Origin: Gammaproteobacteria bacterium
Lineage (GTDB): Bacteria; Pseudomonadota; Gammaproteobacteria; Pseudomonadales; Pseudomonadaceae
Assembly: GCA_018826895.1 (NCBI GenBank)
Contig: JAHJYA010000104.1
Location: 1-64,000, forward strand
Direction: 5' to 3'
Length of the DNA: 64,000 nt
Below the pieces are notes generated by a model. The model did not search any database and was not told where the DNA came from. It saw nothing but the letters and a program-made list of their open reading frames with translations. Each line of letters opens with the position of its first letter. The first letter of the stretch is position 1. Below, in pieces: positions 27,534 through 36,421 of the stretch. The translations under genes and the position numbers were made by a program.

Positions 27534-28394
27534 ATGATTGTCTTGAGTCGCAATACCCTGGTTGCCTATGGCACCACAGCCTTGTTCGTGCTGCTGTGGA
27601 GCAGTGGTGCGATCGTTTCCAAACTGGGCCTGGCCCATGCTTCACCGTTCGCCTTCCTGCTGGTGCGCTTTGTGCTGGCGTGCTGTGCGTTTGTCTTGCT
27701 GGCGCGCCTGTTGCCCTTGCATGGCCCGGCGTCGCCTGCAGCGCGTTGGGCGGCCTGGCGCACGGGGTTGGTGCTGGTCGGTGCCTATCAGGTGTTCTAC
27801 TTGCTGGCGCTTGAACAGGAGGTCACTCCCGGCTTGATGGCCACGCTGCTTGGTACCCAACCCATACTCACCGCGGTTTACCTGGAGCGGCGCTTGTCGC
27901 CGGCCCGACTGCTCGGCCTGGCCCTTGGTCTGCTGGGGCTGGTGTTGGTGGTGTTCCAGGGCATTGGCCTGTCCGGTCTGTCGTGGAGTGGCATGCTCTG
28001 CGCCCTGGCGGCGTTACTCGCCATGACGGTGGGGACCATCATGCAGAAGGGTATTCGTGACAACCCACTGGGCACCTTGCCGACGCAGTATCTGGCCGGC
28101 TTGCTGCTGTGCGTGCTGGTCGTGCCGTTCCAACCATTCGAGCTGGAGATGTCGGCCAGCTTCTGGTTGCCGGTTTTGTGGATGGGCTTGGTGATCTCGG
28201 TAGCCGCCAGCCTGTTGCTGTACCGCCTGATCGCGCGGGGCAATCTGGTCAACGTCACCAGCCTGTTCTACCTGGTGCCAGCGGTCACCGCCGTGCTGGA
28301 TTACCTGGTGTTCGGCAACCGACTGGCGCCCCTGAGCCTGCTGGGTATGGGTTTGATCGTGCTGGGGCTGGTGCTGGTGTTCCGTCAGCGCTAG
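27534..28394 (+). CDS. DMT-superfamily permease (EamA domains)
   Basis: The protein has 286 residues with ten predicted membrane segments in two EamA repeats (about 10-140 and 150-284). Motifs include LLWSSGAIVSKLGL in the first helix and VTSLFYLVPAVTAVLDYLVFG in the second repeat, typical of EamA permeases. Substrates of this family include amino acids and small metabolites and cannot be predicted. It is convergent with a second DMT gene, 63 bp away. Confidence 0.85.
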   Translation: MIVLSRNTLVAYGTTALFVLLWSSGAIVSKLGLAHASPFAFLLVRFVLACCAFVLLARLLPLHGPASPAARWAAWRTGLVLVGAYQVFYLLALEQEVTPGLMATLLGTQPILTAVYLERRLSPARLLGLALGLLGLVLVVFQGIGLSGLSWSGMLCALAALLAMTVGTIMQKGIRDNPLGTLPTQYLAGLLLCVLVVPFQPFELEMSASFWLPVLWMGLVISVAASLLLYRLIARGNLVNVTSLFYLVPAVTAVLDYLVFGNRLAPLSLLGMGLIVLGLVLVFRQR

Positions 28395-28457
28395 CTAACA
28401 TGCCTGGGTGTCTGGGTTTCTGCGCGCATGCAGGCTCAGCCACCCAGGGCTCGCTTA

Positions 28458-29348
28458 TCAGCGTGCAGTGGTGCTCGGGCGTACCACCAGCCAGAGGGCG
28501 AGGGCGATCAGTACACCGCCGTACAGGTAGGCCCAGGACAGCGGCTCGTCGAGCAGCAGCGCGCCCCAGAGCACGCCAAACGGCGGGATCAGGAAGGTGG
28601 TGGTCGAGGCCTTGACCGGACCGACGTCGCTCAGCAGGCGAAAGTACAAAACGTAGGCGAGGGCGGTGCACAGCAGCCCCAGCCCGGCCATGGACGCCCA
28701 CACCGCCGGCCCACCCCAGCTGGCTGGCGGCTGCAGCGCCAGGGAGCCGAGAAACAGCGGCAGCAGAAACAGGCTAGCACCGCACAGGCTGCTGAACGCG
28801 GTCAGGCGGTTGTCCAGCCCGCCTTGCTGGCCGATCCAGCGGCGCGCGAGGAAGCCGGCAAAGCCATAGCAGGTGGTCGCCACCAGGCAGGCCAGAGCGC
28901 CCAGCAACAGCGGCAGGTCCAGCTCTACCGGGCCGGTGCGGGTCAGCACGGCCACGCCGAACAGGCCCAGGGCGACGCCAGCGGCCTTGCTCAGGGTCAA
29001 CGCCTCGGCGAAGAACAGAATGCCGATCAGCACGCCCATCATCGGTGTGGTGGCATTGAAAATCGCCGAATAACCGGCCGGCAATACCAGTGCGGCCAGG
29101 CAGTACATGGCCGACGGCAGCCCCGCATTGATCACCCCGAGCACCAGGCATTGCTTGAGTTTGCCGCGAAAATCCCAGCCCACGCGCATTACCAGCAACA
29201 CCGCAAGCAAGCCCACAGCCCCCAGGCTGGCGCGGAAGAAGGCGGTCGGCATGCTGCCCAGCACCGGGGCGATGACGCGCATAAACAAAAAGCTCGCGCC
29301 CCAGATAGCGGCCAGGGAGAGCAAGCGTACAAGGTCAGCGAGGCGCAC
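28458..29348 (-). CDS. DMT-superfamily permease (EamA domains)
   Basis: The protein has 296 residues and ten hydrophobic segments. Motifs are LLSLAAIWGASFLFMRVIAPVLG near the N-terminus and STTTFLIPPFGVLWGALLL with DEPLSWAY in the second repeat. It is a distant paralogue of the convergent permease. The substrate is unknown; many relatives export amino acids. Confidence 0.85.
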   Translation of the reverse strand: MRLADLVRLLSLAAIWGASFLFMRVIAPVLGSMPTAFFRASLGAVGLLAVLLVMRVGWDFRGKLKQCLVLGVINAGLPSAMYCLAALVLPAGYSAIFNATTPMMGVLIGILFFAEALTLSKAAGVALGLFGVAVLTRTGPVELDLPLLLGALACLVATTCYGFAGFLARRWIGQQGGLDNRLTAFSSLCGASLFLLPLFLGSLALQPPASWGGPAVWASMAGLGLLCTALAYVLYFRLLSDVGPVKASTTTFLIPPFGVLWGALLLDEPLSWAYLYGGVLIALALWLVVRPSTTAR

Positions 29349-29477
29349 TAAGAGCTCCCAGACATCAATAAGGGCGGCTAGTGTTGCCGTGCGCGCGCCT
29401 CAAGACAATCCGAATTCGACTTTTAAACAGCAGCGGCGCCACATTTCATAAGGCGATACGCGCGTAGATGGTTAGAT

Positions 29478-29587
29478 GGTTCCCACGCTCTGCGTGGGAA
29501 CCCCGCTTGGGACGCTCTGCGTCCGCTGTAGCGAGACGCGGAGCGTCTCTGGCTGCATGCCCACGCGGACGGTTCGACGTGGGAACG
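29478..29587. repeat. cluster of ACGCTCTGCGT-type palindromes
   Basis: Three compact hairpins follow each other: GGTTCCCACGC-TCT-GCGTGGGAACC (29478-29502), GGACGC-TCT-GCGTCC (29510-29524) and GAGACGC-GGA-GCGTCTC (29533-29549). A longer CCCACG...CGTGGG pair closes the block. Such extragenic palindromes are widespread in proteobacteria. The gap 29349-29901 contains this block, a REP copy and no gene. Confidence 0.7.
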
Positions 29588-29659
29588 ATCAAATACTGGC
29601 GTGACGGTTACCCCTGTAGGAGCGAATTTATTCGCGATAGGCCTTGAACACGCTGAAAG

Positions 29660-29698
29660 TATCGCGGCTAAAGCGGAACGCGGCCCGGCCCCTCCCAC
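29660..29698. repeat. REP element (TATCGCGGCTAAAGCGG family), copy 1
   Basis: TATCGCGGCTAAAGCGGA followed by a GGCCCGGCCCCTCCCAC-like half recurs at 36329-36367, where a partial inverted copy follows. It is a typical Pseudomonas REP sequence. Confidence 0.65.
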
Positions 29699-29901
29699 TG
29701 GCAGTTGCGGCATGACGCGGTAGTGCGAAGTGGCCGCGAATCTCACAAATAAGCGCCAGACCTACACCTTGCCCACCGCTCATCCCATCGAAAACTTTTG
29801 AAAACGACGAAGTACGTTCGCAGCGCAAAGCCGCTGTTACTCGTTGCCATCACTGGCTAAGCTCGGCGCTCGCTGTTCACGCTTTCTGCAGGAGTTTGCC
29901 C

Positions 29902-31623
29902 GTGGCGCAACAATGGCCGGATACGCAAATCGCACGGCAGATACTCGAAGGGTTCGACGCCTACCGCGAACTGTTCCGCCGCCTTACCGACGGTGCCCAG
30001 ACGCGCTTCGAGCAGGCCCAATGGCAGGAGGCGCAGCAGGCTTCGGCAGCGCGCATCAACCTCTATGAAGAACAGGTCGCCGCCCTGGCCGAGCATCTGC
30101 GTAAGCAGCATGGCGAGGCGTTGCTGGCGGTCGAGCACTGGCCACGGGTGAAACGGGCCTACATTGAGTTGATCGACCGACGTCTTGATGACGAGTTGGC
30201 CGAAACCTGGTTCAACTCCAGTTTCTGCAGCCTGTTCAGCCACGACCAGATCAACGATGGCTGCATGTTTATTCATACCACCCGGCCGGCGCTGCACGGC
30301 CGTCAGCGGGCTGCGCAAACGCGCCGTTATGCGTTAGGCGATGGCCTGGGCACACTGCTGCAAGCGATCTTTGCCGACTACCCGTTTGCGGTGCCCTATG
30401 AGGATTTGCCGGGTGATCTGCTACGCCTGGAAGCGCAGCTGCGTGCCGATCTGCCGGACTGGGTGTGCAAAGACCCGACCCTGAGCGTCGAGCTCTTTGT
30501 GCCGGTGCTGTACCGCAACAAGGGCGCCTACCTGGTTGGCCGCTTGTACACCCTGGATGAGCAGTGGCCGCTGGTGATTCCGCTGTTGCACCGCGAAGGG
30601 CGGGGCATCCAGATCGATGCACTGATCACCGACGAGGCCGAGGTGTCGATCATCTTTTCCTTCACCCGCTCGTATTTCATGGTCGATGTGCCGGTGCCTG
30701 CAGAGTTCGTCGGTTTTCTCAAACGCATCCTGCCGGGCAAGCACATTGCCGAGCTGTACACCTCGATTGGCTTTTACAAACACGGCAAGTCGGAGTTCTA
30801 CCGCGCGCTGATCGATCACCTGGCCTGCACCGATGACCGCTTTATCATGGCCCCCGGCGTGCGTGGCATGGTCATGAGCGTGTTCACCCTGCCGGGCTTC
30901 AACACGGTGTTCAAGGTCATCAAGGACCGCTTCTCGCCGTCCAAGACCGTCGACCGCAATACGGTGATCCAGAAGTACCGCCTGGTGAAGAGCATCGACC
31001 GAGTCGGACGCATGGCCGACACCCAGGAGTTCGCCGATTTCCGCTTCCCGCTGAGCAAGTTCGAGCCGGCTTGCCTGGCCGAGCTGCTGGAAGTGGCGCC
31101 TTCTACCGTGCTGCTTGAGGGCGACAGCGTGCGCGTGCGCCACTGCTGGACCGAGCGGCGTATGACCCCGCTCAACCTGTACGTCGAGCAGGCCAGCGAG
31201 GCGCAGGTACGCGAGGCCCTGGATGACTACGGCCTGGCGATCAAACAACTGGCGGCGGCCAATGTGTTTCCCGGCGATATGCTGCTGAAGAATTTCGGCG
31301 TCACCCGCCATGGCCGCGTGGTGTTCTACGACTACGACGAGATCAGTCTGCTCACCGAGGTCAACTTCCGCCGTATCCCGCCGCCGCGTTATCCCGAAGA
31401 CGAGATGGCCGCTGAACCCTGGTATTCGATTGCACCGAACGACGTGTTTCCCGAGGAGTTTCCGCCGTTTCTGTTCGCCGATATCCGCCAGCGCCGGCTG
31501 TTCAGCACGCTGCACGGTGAGCTGTACGACGCGGCGTACTGGCAGGGGCTGCAAAACGCCATCCGTGATGGCGCGGTGATTGATGTATTCCCTTATCGGC
31601 GTAAACGCGAGCGAACCGAATGA
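29902..31623 (+). CDS. aceK: isocitrate dehydrogenase kinase/phosphatase
   Basis: The protein has 573 residues from GTG 29902, placed 7 nt after CAGGAG. An upstream in-frame TTG lacks an RBS. The regulatory N-terminal domain ([22 protein letters not shown]) is followed by the kinase domain with [16 protein letters not shown] and [13 protein letters not shown]. The Mg/ATP acidic motif is [14 protein letters not shown]. AceK phosphorylates and dephosphorylates Icd to send isocitrate into the glyoxylate shunt during growth on acetate. As usual in pseudomonads it stands apart from aceA and glcB. Confidence 0.95.
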   Translation: MAQQWPDTQIARQILEGFDAYRELFRRLTDGAQTRFEQAQWQEAQQASAARINLYEEQVAALAEHLRKQHGEALLAVEHWPRVKRAYIELIDRRLDDELAETWFNSSFCSLFSHDQINDGCMFIHTTRPALHGRQRAAQTRRYALGDGLGTLLQAIFADYPFAVPYEDLPGDLLRLEAQLRADLPDWVCKDPTLSVELFVPVLYRNKGAYLVGRLYTLDEQWPLVIPLLHREGRGIQIDALITDEAEVSIIFSFTRSYFMVDVPVPAEFVGFLKRILPGKHIAELYTSIGFYKHGKSEFYRALIDHLACTDDRFIMAPGVRGMVMSVFTLPGFNTVFKVIKDRFSPSKTVDRNTVIQKYRLVKSIDRVGRMADTQEFADFRFPLSKFEPACLAELLEVAPSTVLLEGDSVRVRHCWTERRMTPLNLYVEQASEAQVREALDDYGLAIKQLAAANVFPGDMLLKNFGVTRHGRVVFYDYDEISLLTEVNFRRIPPPRYPEDEMAAEPWYSIAPNDVFPEEFPPFLFADIRQRRLFSTLHGELYDAAYWQGLQNAIRDGAVIDVFPYRRKRERTE

Positions 31624-31677
31624 GCCCTGTGACCGTCACACACCAAAGCCCTTCTCTGTGAACAAGGAATGCCTCCG

Positions 31678-33720
31678 GTGAAAACCCTGTTACGAGCCAC
31701 TGCCGGTCTCCTGGCCTGCAGTGGCTCAGGCGTCGGCCTGGCCGATGCGTCACCCATCGAACCGGCCGCCGAACTGGCGCCGCTGATCATCACCTCACCG
31801 CGTACCAGCAGCCGTTGGCTGACCAGCCCGGCGGCAGTCAGCGCGGTGCAAACCGACCAATCCCAGGGCGAGCAGAACCTGGCACTCGACCGTCTACTGG
31901 CACCGGTGCCTGGGGTGTTCAGTCAGAACCGCTATAACCTCGCCCAAGGCCTGCGCCCGTCGATCCGCGGCTTTGGTGCGCGGGGCAATTTCGGCGTGCG
32001 CGGCGTGCGCGTGCTGGTTGATGGCGTGCCCTTGACCATGCCGGACGGACAGACCGAACTCGACGGCCTGGACCTGGGCCTGGTCGAGCGCATGGAGGTG
32101 ATTCGCGGGCCGGCCTCGGTGCTCTATGGAAATGCGGCCGGCGGCGTGCTGGCCATCGAAACCCGCGAGCCACCGGCTACGCCTTATTCGTTTTTCGACC
32201 TGAGTACCGGTGGGCTGGGTTATCGCCGGGCGCGGGTCGAGACCGGCGGCATGGCCGGTAACCTGGGTGGTGTGCTGGCCTTCAACAGCACCGTGCTGGA
32301 TGCCTACCGCGAGCACAGCCGTGCCGAAACCAATACGCTCAGCGGCAAACTGCGCTGGTACAGCGACGCCGGGCGACTCGGTCTGACCTTCAATGCCATC
32401 GACAACCGCGCCGAAGACCCCGGCGGCCTCACCGCTGCCGAAGTACGTGCAGACCGCCGCCAGGCCGCACCCAATAACCTGCGCTTTGATGCCGATGAGC
32501 AGATTCGCCAACAGCGCCTGGGCCTGGTGTGGGAGGGCTTCGGGCCGGGTGCCGACACCTACCAGCTGCGCAGCTATATCGGCCAGCGCCAATTCGGCAA
32601 CCGCTTGGCCTTTACCGATGCCGGGCAGACCACCTTTGACCGCACCTTTGCCGGTGTCGGAGCCCAGTACAGCCACAGGCGCGAGCTGTTTGGCCTGGAC
32701 CACACCATCACCAGCGGGGTAGACCTGGAAGCCCAGCGTGATGACCGCCGCCGCTACGACAGCCTGCTCGGCACCCGTGGTGATGAAACCCTGCGCCAGG
32801 ATGAAAAGGCCGCGAGCAGCGGACTGTTTATTCAGGATGAAATCGCCTTGAGCGAGGCCTGGCAGGCGACCCTGGGGTTGCGTTACGACCGCGTGCGTTT
32901 GGCGGTGGATGACCACTTCATCCGTGCTATGGATGGCGATGATTCCGGCTCGCGGACCCTGCGTGACTGGAACTACAGCGCCGGCCTGAGTTATCGCCTG
33001 GATGAACATCAATCTATTTATGGACGCGTGGCGACCTCCTTTGAAACACCCACGGTTAACGAGCTGGCCAACCCGGCTGGCGGCGGTTTCAATCCGTCGC
33101 TGGAGCCTTCTCGCGCGTTAAACCGCGAGATTGGGCTCAAGGGCGAATGGCCGGGGCTGCGCTACGACCTGGCCCTGTTTAGCATGAAGCTCGACGATGA
33201 GCTGGTCGCGTTCAGCCTCGACAGCCAGCCGGGGCGCAGCTTTTACCGCAATGCCGGTGCATCCCGGCGCGAGGGCCTGGAGGCCAGCCTGGATTGGCAG
33301 TTCGCCGAGGACTGGCGCTTGTCGAGTGCCTACAGCTACAGCCGCTTCCGTTTCGAGGATTACCGCACGACGGGTGGGGATTTTGCCGGCAACGATATTC
33401 CCGGCATTCCCCGGCATAACCTGTTCACTGAACTGGGCTTCGAGCGGGCGAGCTACTATGTACGGCTGAATATGCAGGCGGTTGGTGGGATGTATGCCGA
33501 GGATGCCAACCAGGTGTCGGTGGCCGGTTACACGCTGTGGAACGCCAGGTTCGGCAAGCGTTTCGAGGCCGGTGGCCAGGTCTGGGAGCCCTATCTGGGC
33601 TTAGATAACCTGTTCGACCGCCGCTACTTCGACAATGTGCGCATCAATGCGGCAGCTCAACGCTACTTCGAGCCAGGGCCGGGACGTACCTTGTACGTGG
33701 GCATGCGCGCGACCTTTTAG
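31678..33720 (+). CDS. TonB-dependent receptor, PqqU/YncD-like
   Basis: The protein has 680 residues from GTG 31678, 10 nt after AAGGA. The ATG at 31669 sits too close to that RBS. Residues 1-23 form a signal peptide (LLRATAGLLACSGSG). The plug domain has LRPSIRGFGARGNFGVRG and VDGVPLTMPDGQ, and the barrel contains DPGGLTAAEVRAD, SFETPTVNEL and the C-terminal RYFEPGPGRTLYVGMRATF. These stretches align by eye with E. coli YncD, now PqqU, the outer-membrane receptor for the cofactor PQQ. PQQ uptake is therefore the best guess over siderophore import. No Fur box is seen in the 54-bp gap after aceK. A perfect TGTGAC-C-GTCACA (31628-31640) lies there. Confidence 0.8.
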   Translation: MKTLLRATAGLLACSGSGVGLADASPIEPAAELAPLIITSPRTSSRWLTSPAAVSAVQTDQSQGEQNLALDRLLAPVPGVFSQNRYNLAQGLRPSIRGFGARGNFGVRGVRVLVDGVPLTMPDGQTELDGLDLGLVERMEVIRGPASVLYGNAAGGVLAIETREPPATPYSFFDLSTGGLGYRRARVETGGMAGNLGGVLAFNSTVLDAYREHSRAETNTLSGKLRWYSDAGRLGLTFNAIDNRAEDPGGLTAAEVRADRRQAAPNNLRFDADEQIRQQRLGLVWEGFGPGADTYQLRSYIGQRQFGNRLAFTDAGQTTFDRTFAGVGAQYSHRRELFGLDHTITSGVDLEAQRDDRRRYDSLLGTRGDETLRQDEKAASSGLFIQDEIALSEAWQATLGLRYDRVRLAVDDHFIRAMDGDDSGSRTLRDWNYSAGLSYRLDEHQSIYGRVATSFETPTVNELANPAGGGFNPSLEPSRALNREIGLKGEWPGLRYDLALFSMKLDDELVAFSLDSQPGRSFYRNAGASRREGLEASLDWQFAEDWRLSSAYSYSRFRFEDYRTTGGDFAGNDIPGIPRHNLFTELGFERASYYVRLNMQAVGGMYAEDANQVSVAGYTLWNARFGKRFEAGGQVWEPYLGLDNLFDRRYFDNVRINAAAQRYFEPGPGRTLYVGMRATF

Positions 33721-33842
33721 CCATAACCAGCGCGCTTGAAACAGCCTGATGCAGGAATAGGCGCGCAGTTTTCGCTGGTTTCATCTAGGCTTGTAAAGCG
33801 TGCTCGAAGCACGCTTTCGCCACCCTTGGCAGGAGGTACCTC

Positions 33843-33977
33843 ATGATCGCCAAGTTATACAACGCCCTTCACGACCTGCTGGTCGCCTTGGGGTTGCTGG
33901 ACAAGCCCGTGCTGCAGCCCATTCCCGTGCGCCAGAACGATCCGCGCCGGCCGCAACAGGCGCCACGCCGCCGCTAA
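33843..33977 (+). CDS. 44-residue conserved small protein
   Basis: A strong AGGAGG sits 6 nt before the ATG at 33843. Residues 1-20 are amphipathic/hydrophobic (MIAKLYNALHDLLVALGLL), then VLQPIPVR and a basic Pro/Arg/Gln tail ending RRPQQAPRRR. I recall similar small proteins in other pseudomonads, all ending in Arg-rich tails after QPIPVR. No function is known. A terminator hairpin follows. Confidence 0.65.
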   Translation: MIAKLYNALHDLLVALGLLDKPVLQPIPVRQNDPRRPQQAPRRR

Positions 33978-34005
33978 ACGCGTTGCGGCGATTTAGGTTT
34001 TCGAT

Positions 34006-34027
34006 GAGCGGGCCGTTCGGCCTGCTC
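34006..34027. terminator. hairpin between convergent small gene and MBL-fold gene
   Basis: GAGCGGGCCG-TT-CGGCCTGCTC forms a 10-bp stem with one G-T pair in the 59-bp gap between convergent genes. TTTT flanks it on the left only at a distance. Confidence 0.5.
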
Positions 34028-34036
34028 TAAATGCTT

Positions 34037-34771
34037 TTATGCCAAATCCGGGTGCTCGACAAACCAGTTGTCGATCAGCGTCCGCATCTGTGTGCCCGAA
34101 AAGCTTGCAAAGTGCCCGCCATGCACGGTACGCACCGGCAGTTCGCGCAAGCGGCGCAGGCTTTGCGCGTAGGCATGCAGGTCGGAGTGGTAGGCGTCTT
34201 CGATCAACGGACCGTCATAGAGGATATCGCCGGAAAACAGCGTCTGGGTCTGCGCTTCCCACAGGCTGATGCCGCCTGGTGAATGGCCGGGCGTATGCAA
34301 CACCTGCAGCACACGGTTGCCGAGGTCGAGTACATCGCCTTCGTCGATCAGCCGGGTGGCAGGTGCGGCCTTGACCCGATACTCGGCATAGCACAGCGGG
34401 CAATCCGGGTGGGCCTCGAACATCTCGTCGCCGACAAAGGCGGTGGCTAGGGTGGTGTCACCCGTTGGTGCGGCAAGAATATTGGCTTCGGCCGGATGCA
34501 CTAGGCGCTCACTGAACTCATGGTGCCCGGCGATATGGTCGAAGTGGCAATGGCTGGCCACGGCCAGCAGCGGTTTCTCTGTCAGCCAGGGCAGTTGCTC
34601 GCGCAGGCTGACCAGACCGGAGCCGGAGTCGACCAGCGCATCGCGCTCACGCCCCTGGATATGCCACATATTGCAGCGGTAAAACGGCCGCACGTACGGC
34701 TCGTGGATCAGGCTGATGCCGTCGTAACGGTGCTCGACCTCGAACCAGCGCTCGCGACTGACAATTTTCAT
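34037..34771 (-). CDS. MBL-fold metallohydrolase (glyoxalase II-like)
   Basis: The protein has 244 residues from the ATG at 34771; the 25-residue upstream extension is not family-like. The zinc motif SHCHFDHIAGHHEF near 93-106 gives H-x-H-x-D-H. Further metal ligands lie in LHTPGHSPGGISLW and in VRTVHGGH near the C-terminus. The fold acts on thioesters, lactones or other esters. The substrate is unknown. It is transcribed alone. Confidence 0.8.
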   Translation of the reverse strand: MKIVSRERWFEVEHRYDGISLIHEPYVRPFYRCNMWHIQGRERDALVDSGSGLVSLREQLPWLTEKPLLAVASHCHFDHIAGHHEFSERLVHPAEANILAAPTGDTTLATAFVGDEMFEAHPDCPLCYAEYRVKAAPATRLIDEGDVLDLGNRVLQVLHTPGHSPGGISLWEAQTQTLFSGDILYDGPLIEDAYHSDLHAYAQSLRRLRELPVRTVHGGHFASFSGTQMRTLIDNWFVEHPDLA

Positions 34772-34850
34772 AGCGGCCTCGCTCTTTACCGGTGGATGCC
34801 CTGTGGGCGGCGCGCAACCCAGGTTACAAAAACGACAGCGCCACATAGCG

Positions 34851-34881
34851 GTAGCCTGGGTTGAGCGCAGCGATACCCGGG
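34851..34881. repeat. 31-bp extragenic repeat, copy 2
   Basis: This is the second copy of the element at 15535-15565, same length with conserved GTAGCCTGGGT and ACCCGGG ends, placed between the MBL-fold gene and the permease gene. Confidence 0.55.
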
Positions 34882-34898
34882 AATGTTTTCGTTGCCCA

Positions 34899-36251
34899 TC
34901 AACCTTCCTGCGTCAGCCTAGGTGTTTGCGGCACCAGCACCCAGCGGCGCAGGATGACATAGCCCACGGCGGTGATCACGAACACCGGCAGTGAGGCGCC
35001 CACTGGCAGCGGGGAGACCCAGCCCCAGTAGTACGCCAGCGCCGCCCCCAGCGCATAGGCAGCAAAGGCTGCCGGGTTGATGCCCGCCAGGTAGCGATAT
35101 CGTCCGCCATTTTCATCGAGCAGGTCGGCGACGTCGTACTGACCGCGGTGGATCACGAAGTAGTCGGCGATCAGCACGGCGAAGGCCGGGATAAACACGC
35201 TGCCGATGACCAGCAGGAAATTCTGGAAGTTATCGAGGATGCCGGGGATCTGCGAGCCGAGGATCGACAGCACGCCGATGCACAGCGCCGGTTTCCAGAA
35301 GCGGGTTTTCGGGCTGATGTTGAGGTACGACAGCGAAGCGCTGTATACGCACATGACGTTGGTGGTCATTACCGAGAGGAACACCACAATGGCCGCCGGC
35401 AGACCAAAACCGAAGCCGGCCAGCAGCACGGCCGGATCATAGGTTTGTTCCATGCCGCCGAGCACCGAGAAACCCGAGACCGTGGCACCGAGGCCCATGG
35501 CCAGGAGTGTGGCCGCGACATAGCCGACCCAGGTGCCCGTGGCGGCGATGCCCTGGCTGCGGCAGTTGCGGTTGTAATCAGCCGCCAGCGGAATCCAGGA
35601 AAATGCCGTGGCGATGACGATATCGAAGGCGATGCCGGGGGTGATTTCGTTGCGCGGCTCCTTGGGCATGCTCAGCAGCGCGCTGAACTCGAAGTTGCGG
35701 CCCATGGCATAGAACACTGCCGCCGTGAGCAGCAGCATACCAATCGCCGCCCAGCGTTCGACCCGCTCAATGCCCAGGTGGCCGCGCAGGGCGATGGCCA
35801 GCACCAGGGTTTCGCAGAGAATGGTGAACAGTGGCAGGTTGGAGTAGCCGGTCAGGTGCTCGACCGCGTAGTTCAGGCTCATGCCGGCCAGCAGGGCTTG
35901 AATCCAGCTCCAGGCCAGCAGGGTCAGCAAATTCACCAGCGAGGGCAGCTTGGCCCCCAGCGGCCCGTAGCTGCCGCGTGCCAGCACCATGGTGGTCAGG
36001 CCGGTGCGCTGGCCCATCAGGCCAACCAGTACCAGCGGCAGAATGCCGATGCCCGAGCCGACCAGCACGATCAGCAGCGCCTGCAAAAAGGGCAGGTCCG
36101 GCACCAGCAGCATGCCGGTGAGAATGGTGGTGACCACCACGTTGGCGCCGAGCCACAGCGCGGTGGTGCCCCCAAAGCCCAGGCTGCGGTGCGCCGCCGA
36201 TGTTGGCGCCAGGCTATCCTGGCCAAAGTACTGGCTGAGATTTTTGAACAT
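34899..36251 (-). CDS. NCS1-family permease (cytosine/purine permease-like)
   Basis: The protein has 450 residues and twelve predicted membrane helices. NCS1 hallmarks are the N-terminal LWLGANVVVTTILTG, the GLTTMVLARGSYG motif after helix 2 and SWIPLAADYNRNC near 220-232. NCS1 transporters import nucleobases, hydantoins or related ureido compounds with Na+ or H+. It lies downstream of a ThDP decarboxylase, a YjiH-type protein and gbuA on the same strand, as in the gbuA region of P. aeruginosa from memory. The substrate may therefore be a guanidino- or ureido-compound. A REP pair in the 170-bp gap upstream may separate its expression. Confidence 0.8.
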   Translation of the reverse strand: MFKNLSQYFGQDSLAPTSAAHRSLGFGGTTALWLGANVVVTTILTGMLLVPDLPFLQALLIVLVGSGIGILPLVLVGLMGQRTGLTTMVLARGSYGPLGAKLPSLVNLLTLLAWSWIQALLAGMSLNYAVEHLTGYSNLPLFTILCETLVLAIALRGHLGIERVERWAAIGMLLLTAAVFYAMGRNFEFSALLSMPKEPRNEITPGIAFDIVIATAFSWIPLAADYNRNCRSQGIAATGTWVGYVAATLLAMGLGATVSGFSVLGGMEQTYDPAVLLAGFGFGLPAAIVVFLSVMTTNVMCVYSASLSYLNISPKTRFWKPALCIGVLSILGSQIPGILDNFQNFLLVIGSVFIPAFAVLIADYFVIHRGQYDVADLLDENGGRYRYLAGINPAAFAAYALGAALAYYWGWVSPLPVGASLPVFVITAVGYVILRRWVLVPQTPRLTQEG

Positions 36252-36328
36252 GGAACGACTCCCCGATGTTTGATTGTAGGTATGGGTAACGCGGCAGTCA
36301 GTGATTACGGTGGTTCTTGTTGTGTGGG

Positions 36329-36409
36329 TATCGCGGCTAAAGCGGAGTGCCGCCCAGCCCCTCCCACAGGATGCGAAATGTCGGTGTGGGAGGGGCTTTA
36401 GCCGCGATT
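36329..36409. repeat. REP pair (TATCGCGGCTAAAGCGG family), copy 2 with inverted partner
   Basis: The left half at 36329-36367 matches 29660-29698. The right half at 36385-36409 (GTGTGGGAGGGGCTTTAGCC and on) is its partial inverted copy, so a long stem-loop can form between the permease and decarboxylase genes. Confidence 0.7.
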
Positions 36410-36421
36410 TATACCGGTGTT

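Noticed and set aside
31628..31640. TGTGACCGTCACA considered as a CRP/Vfr site
   Set aside because: The half-sites are separated by 3 nt (TGTGA-CCG-TCACA) and not the 6 nt needed for CRP-type binding.
30421..32000. Long minus-strand frames across aceK and the TonB receptor gene (30421-31554, 31894-33012)
   Set aside because: Both are shadows of well-supported plus-strand genes and lack any recognisable domain.
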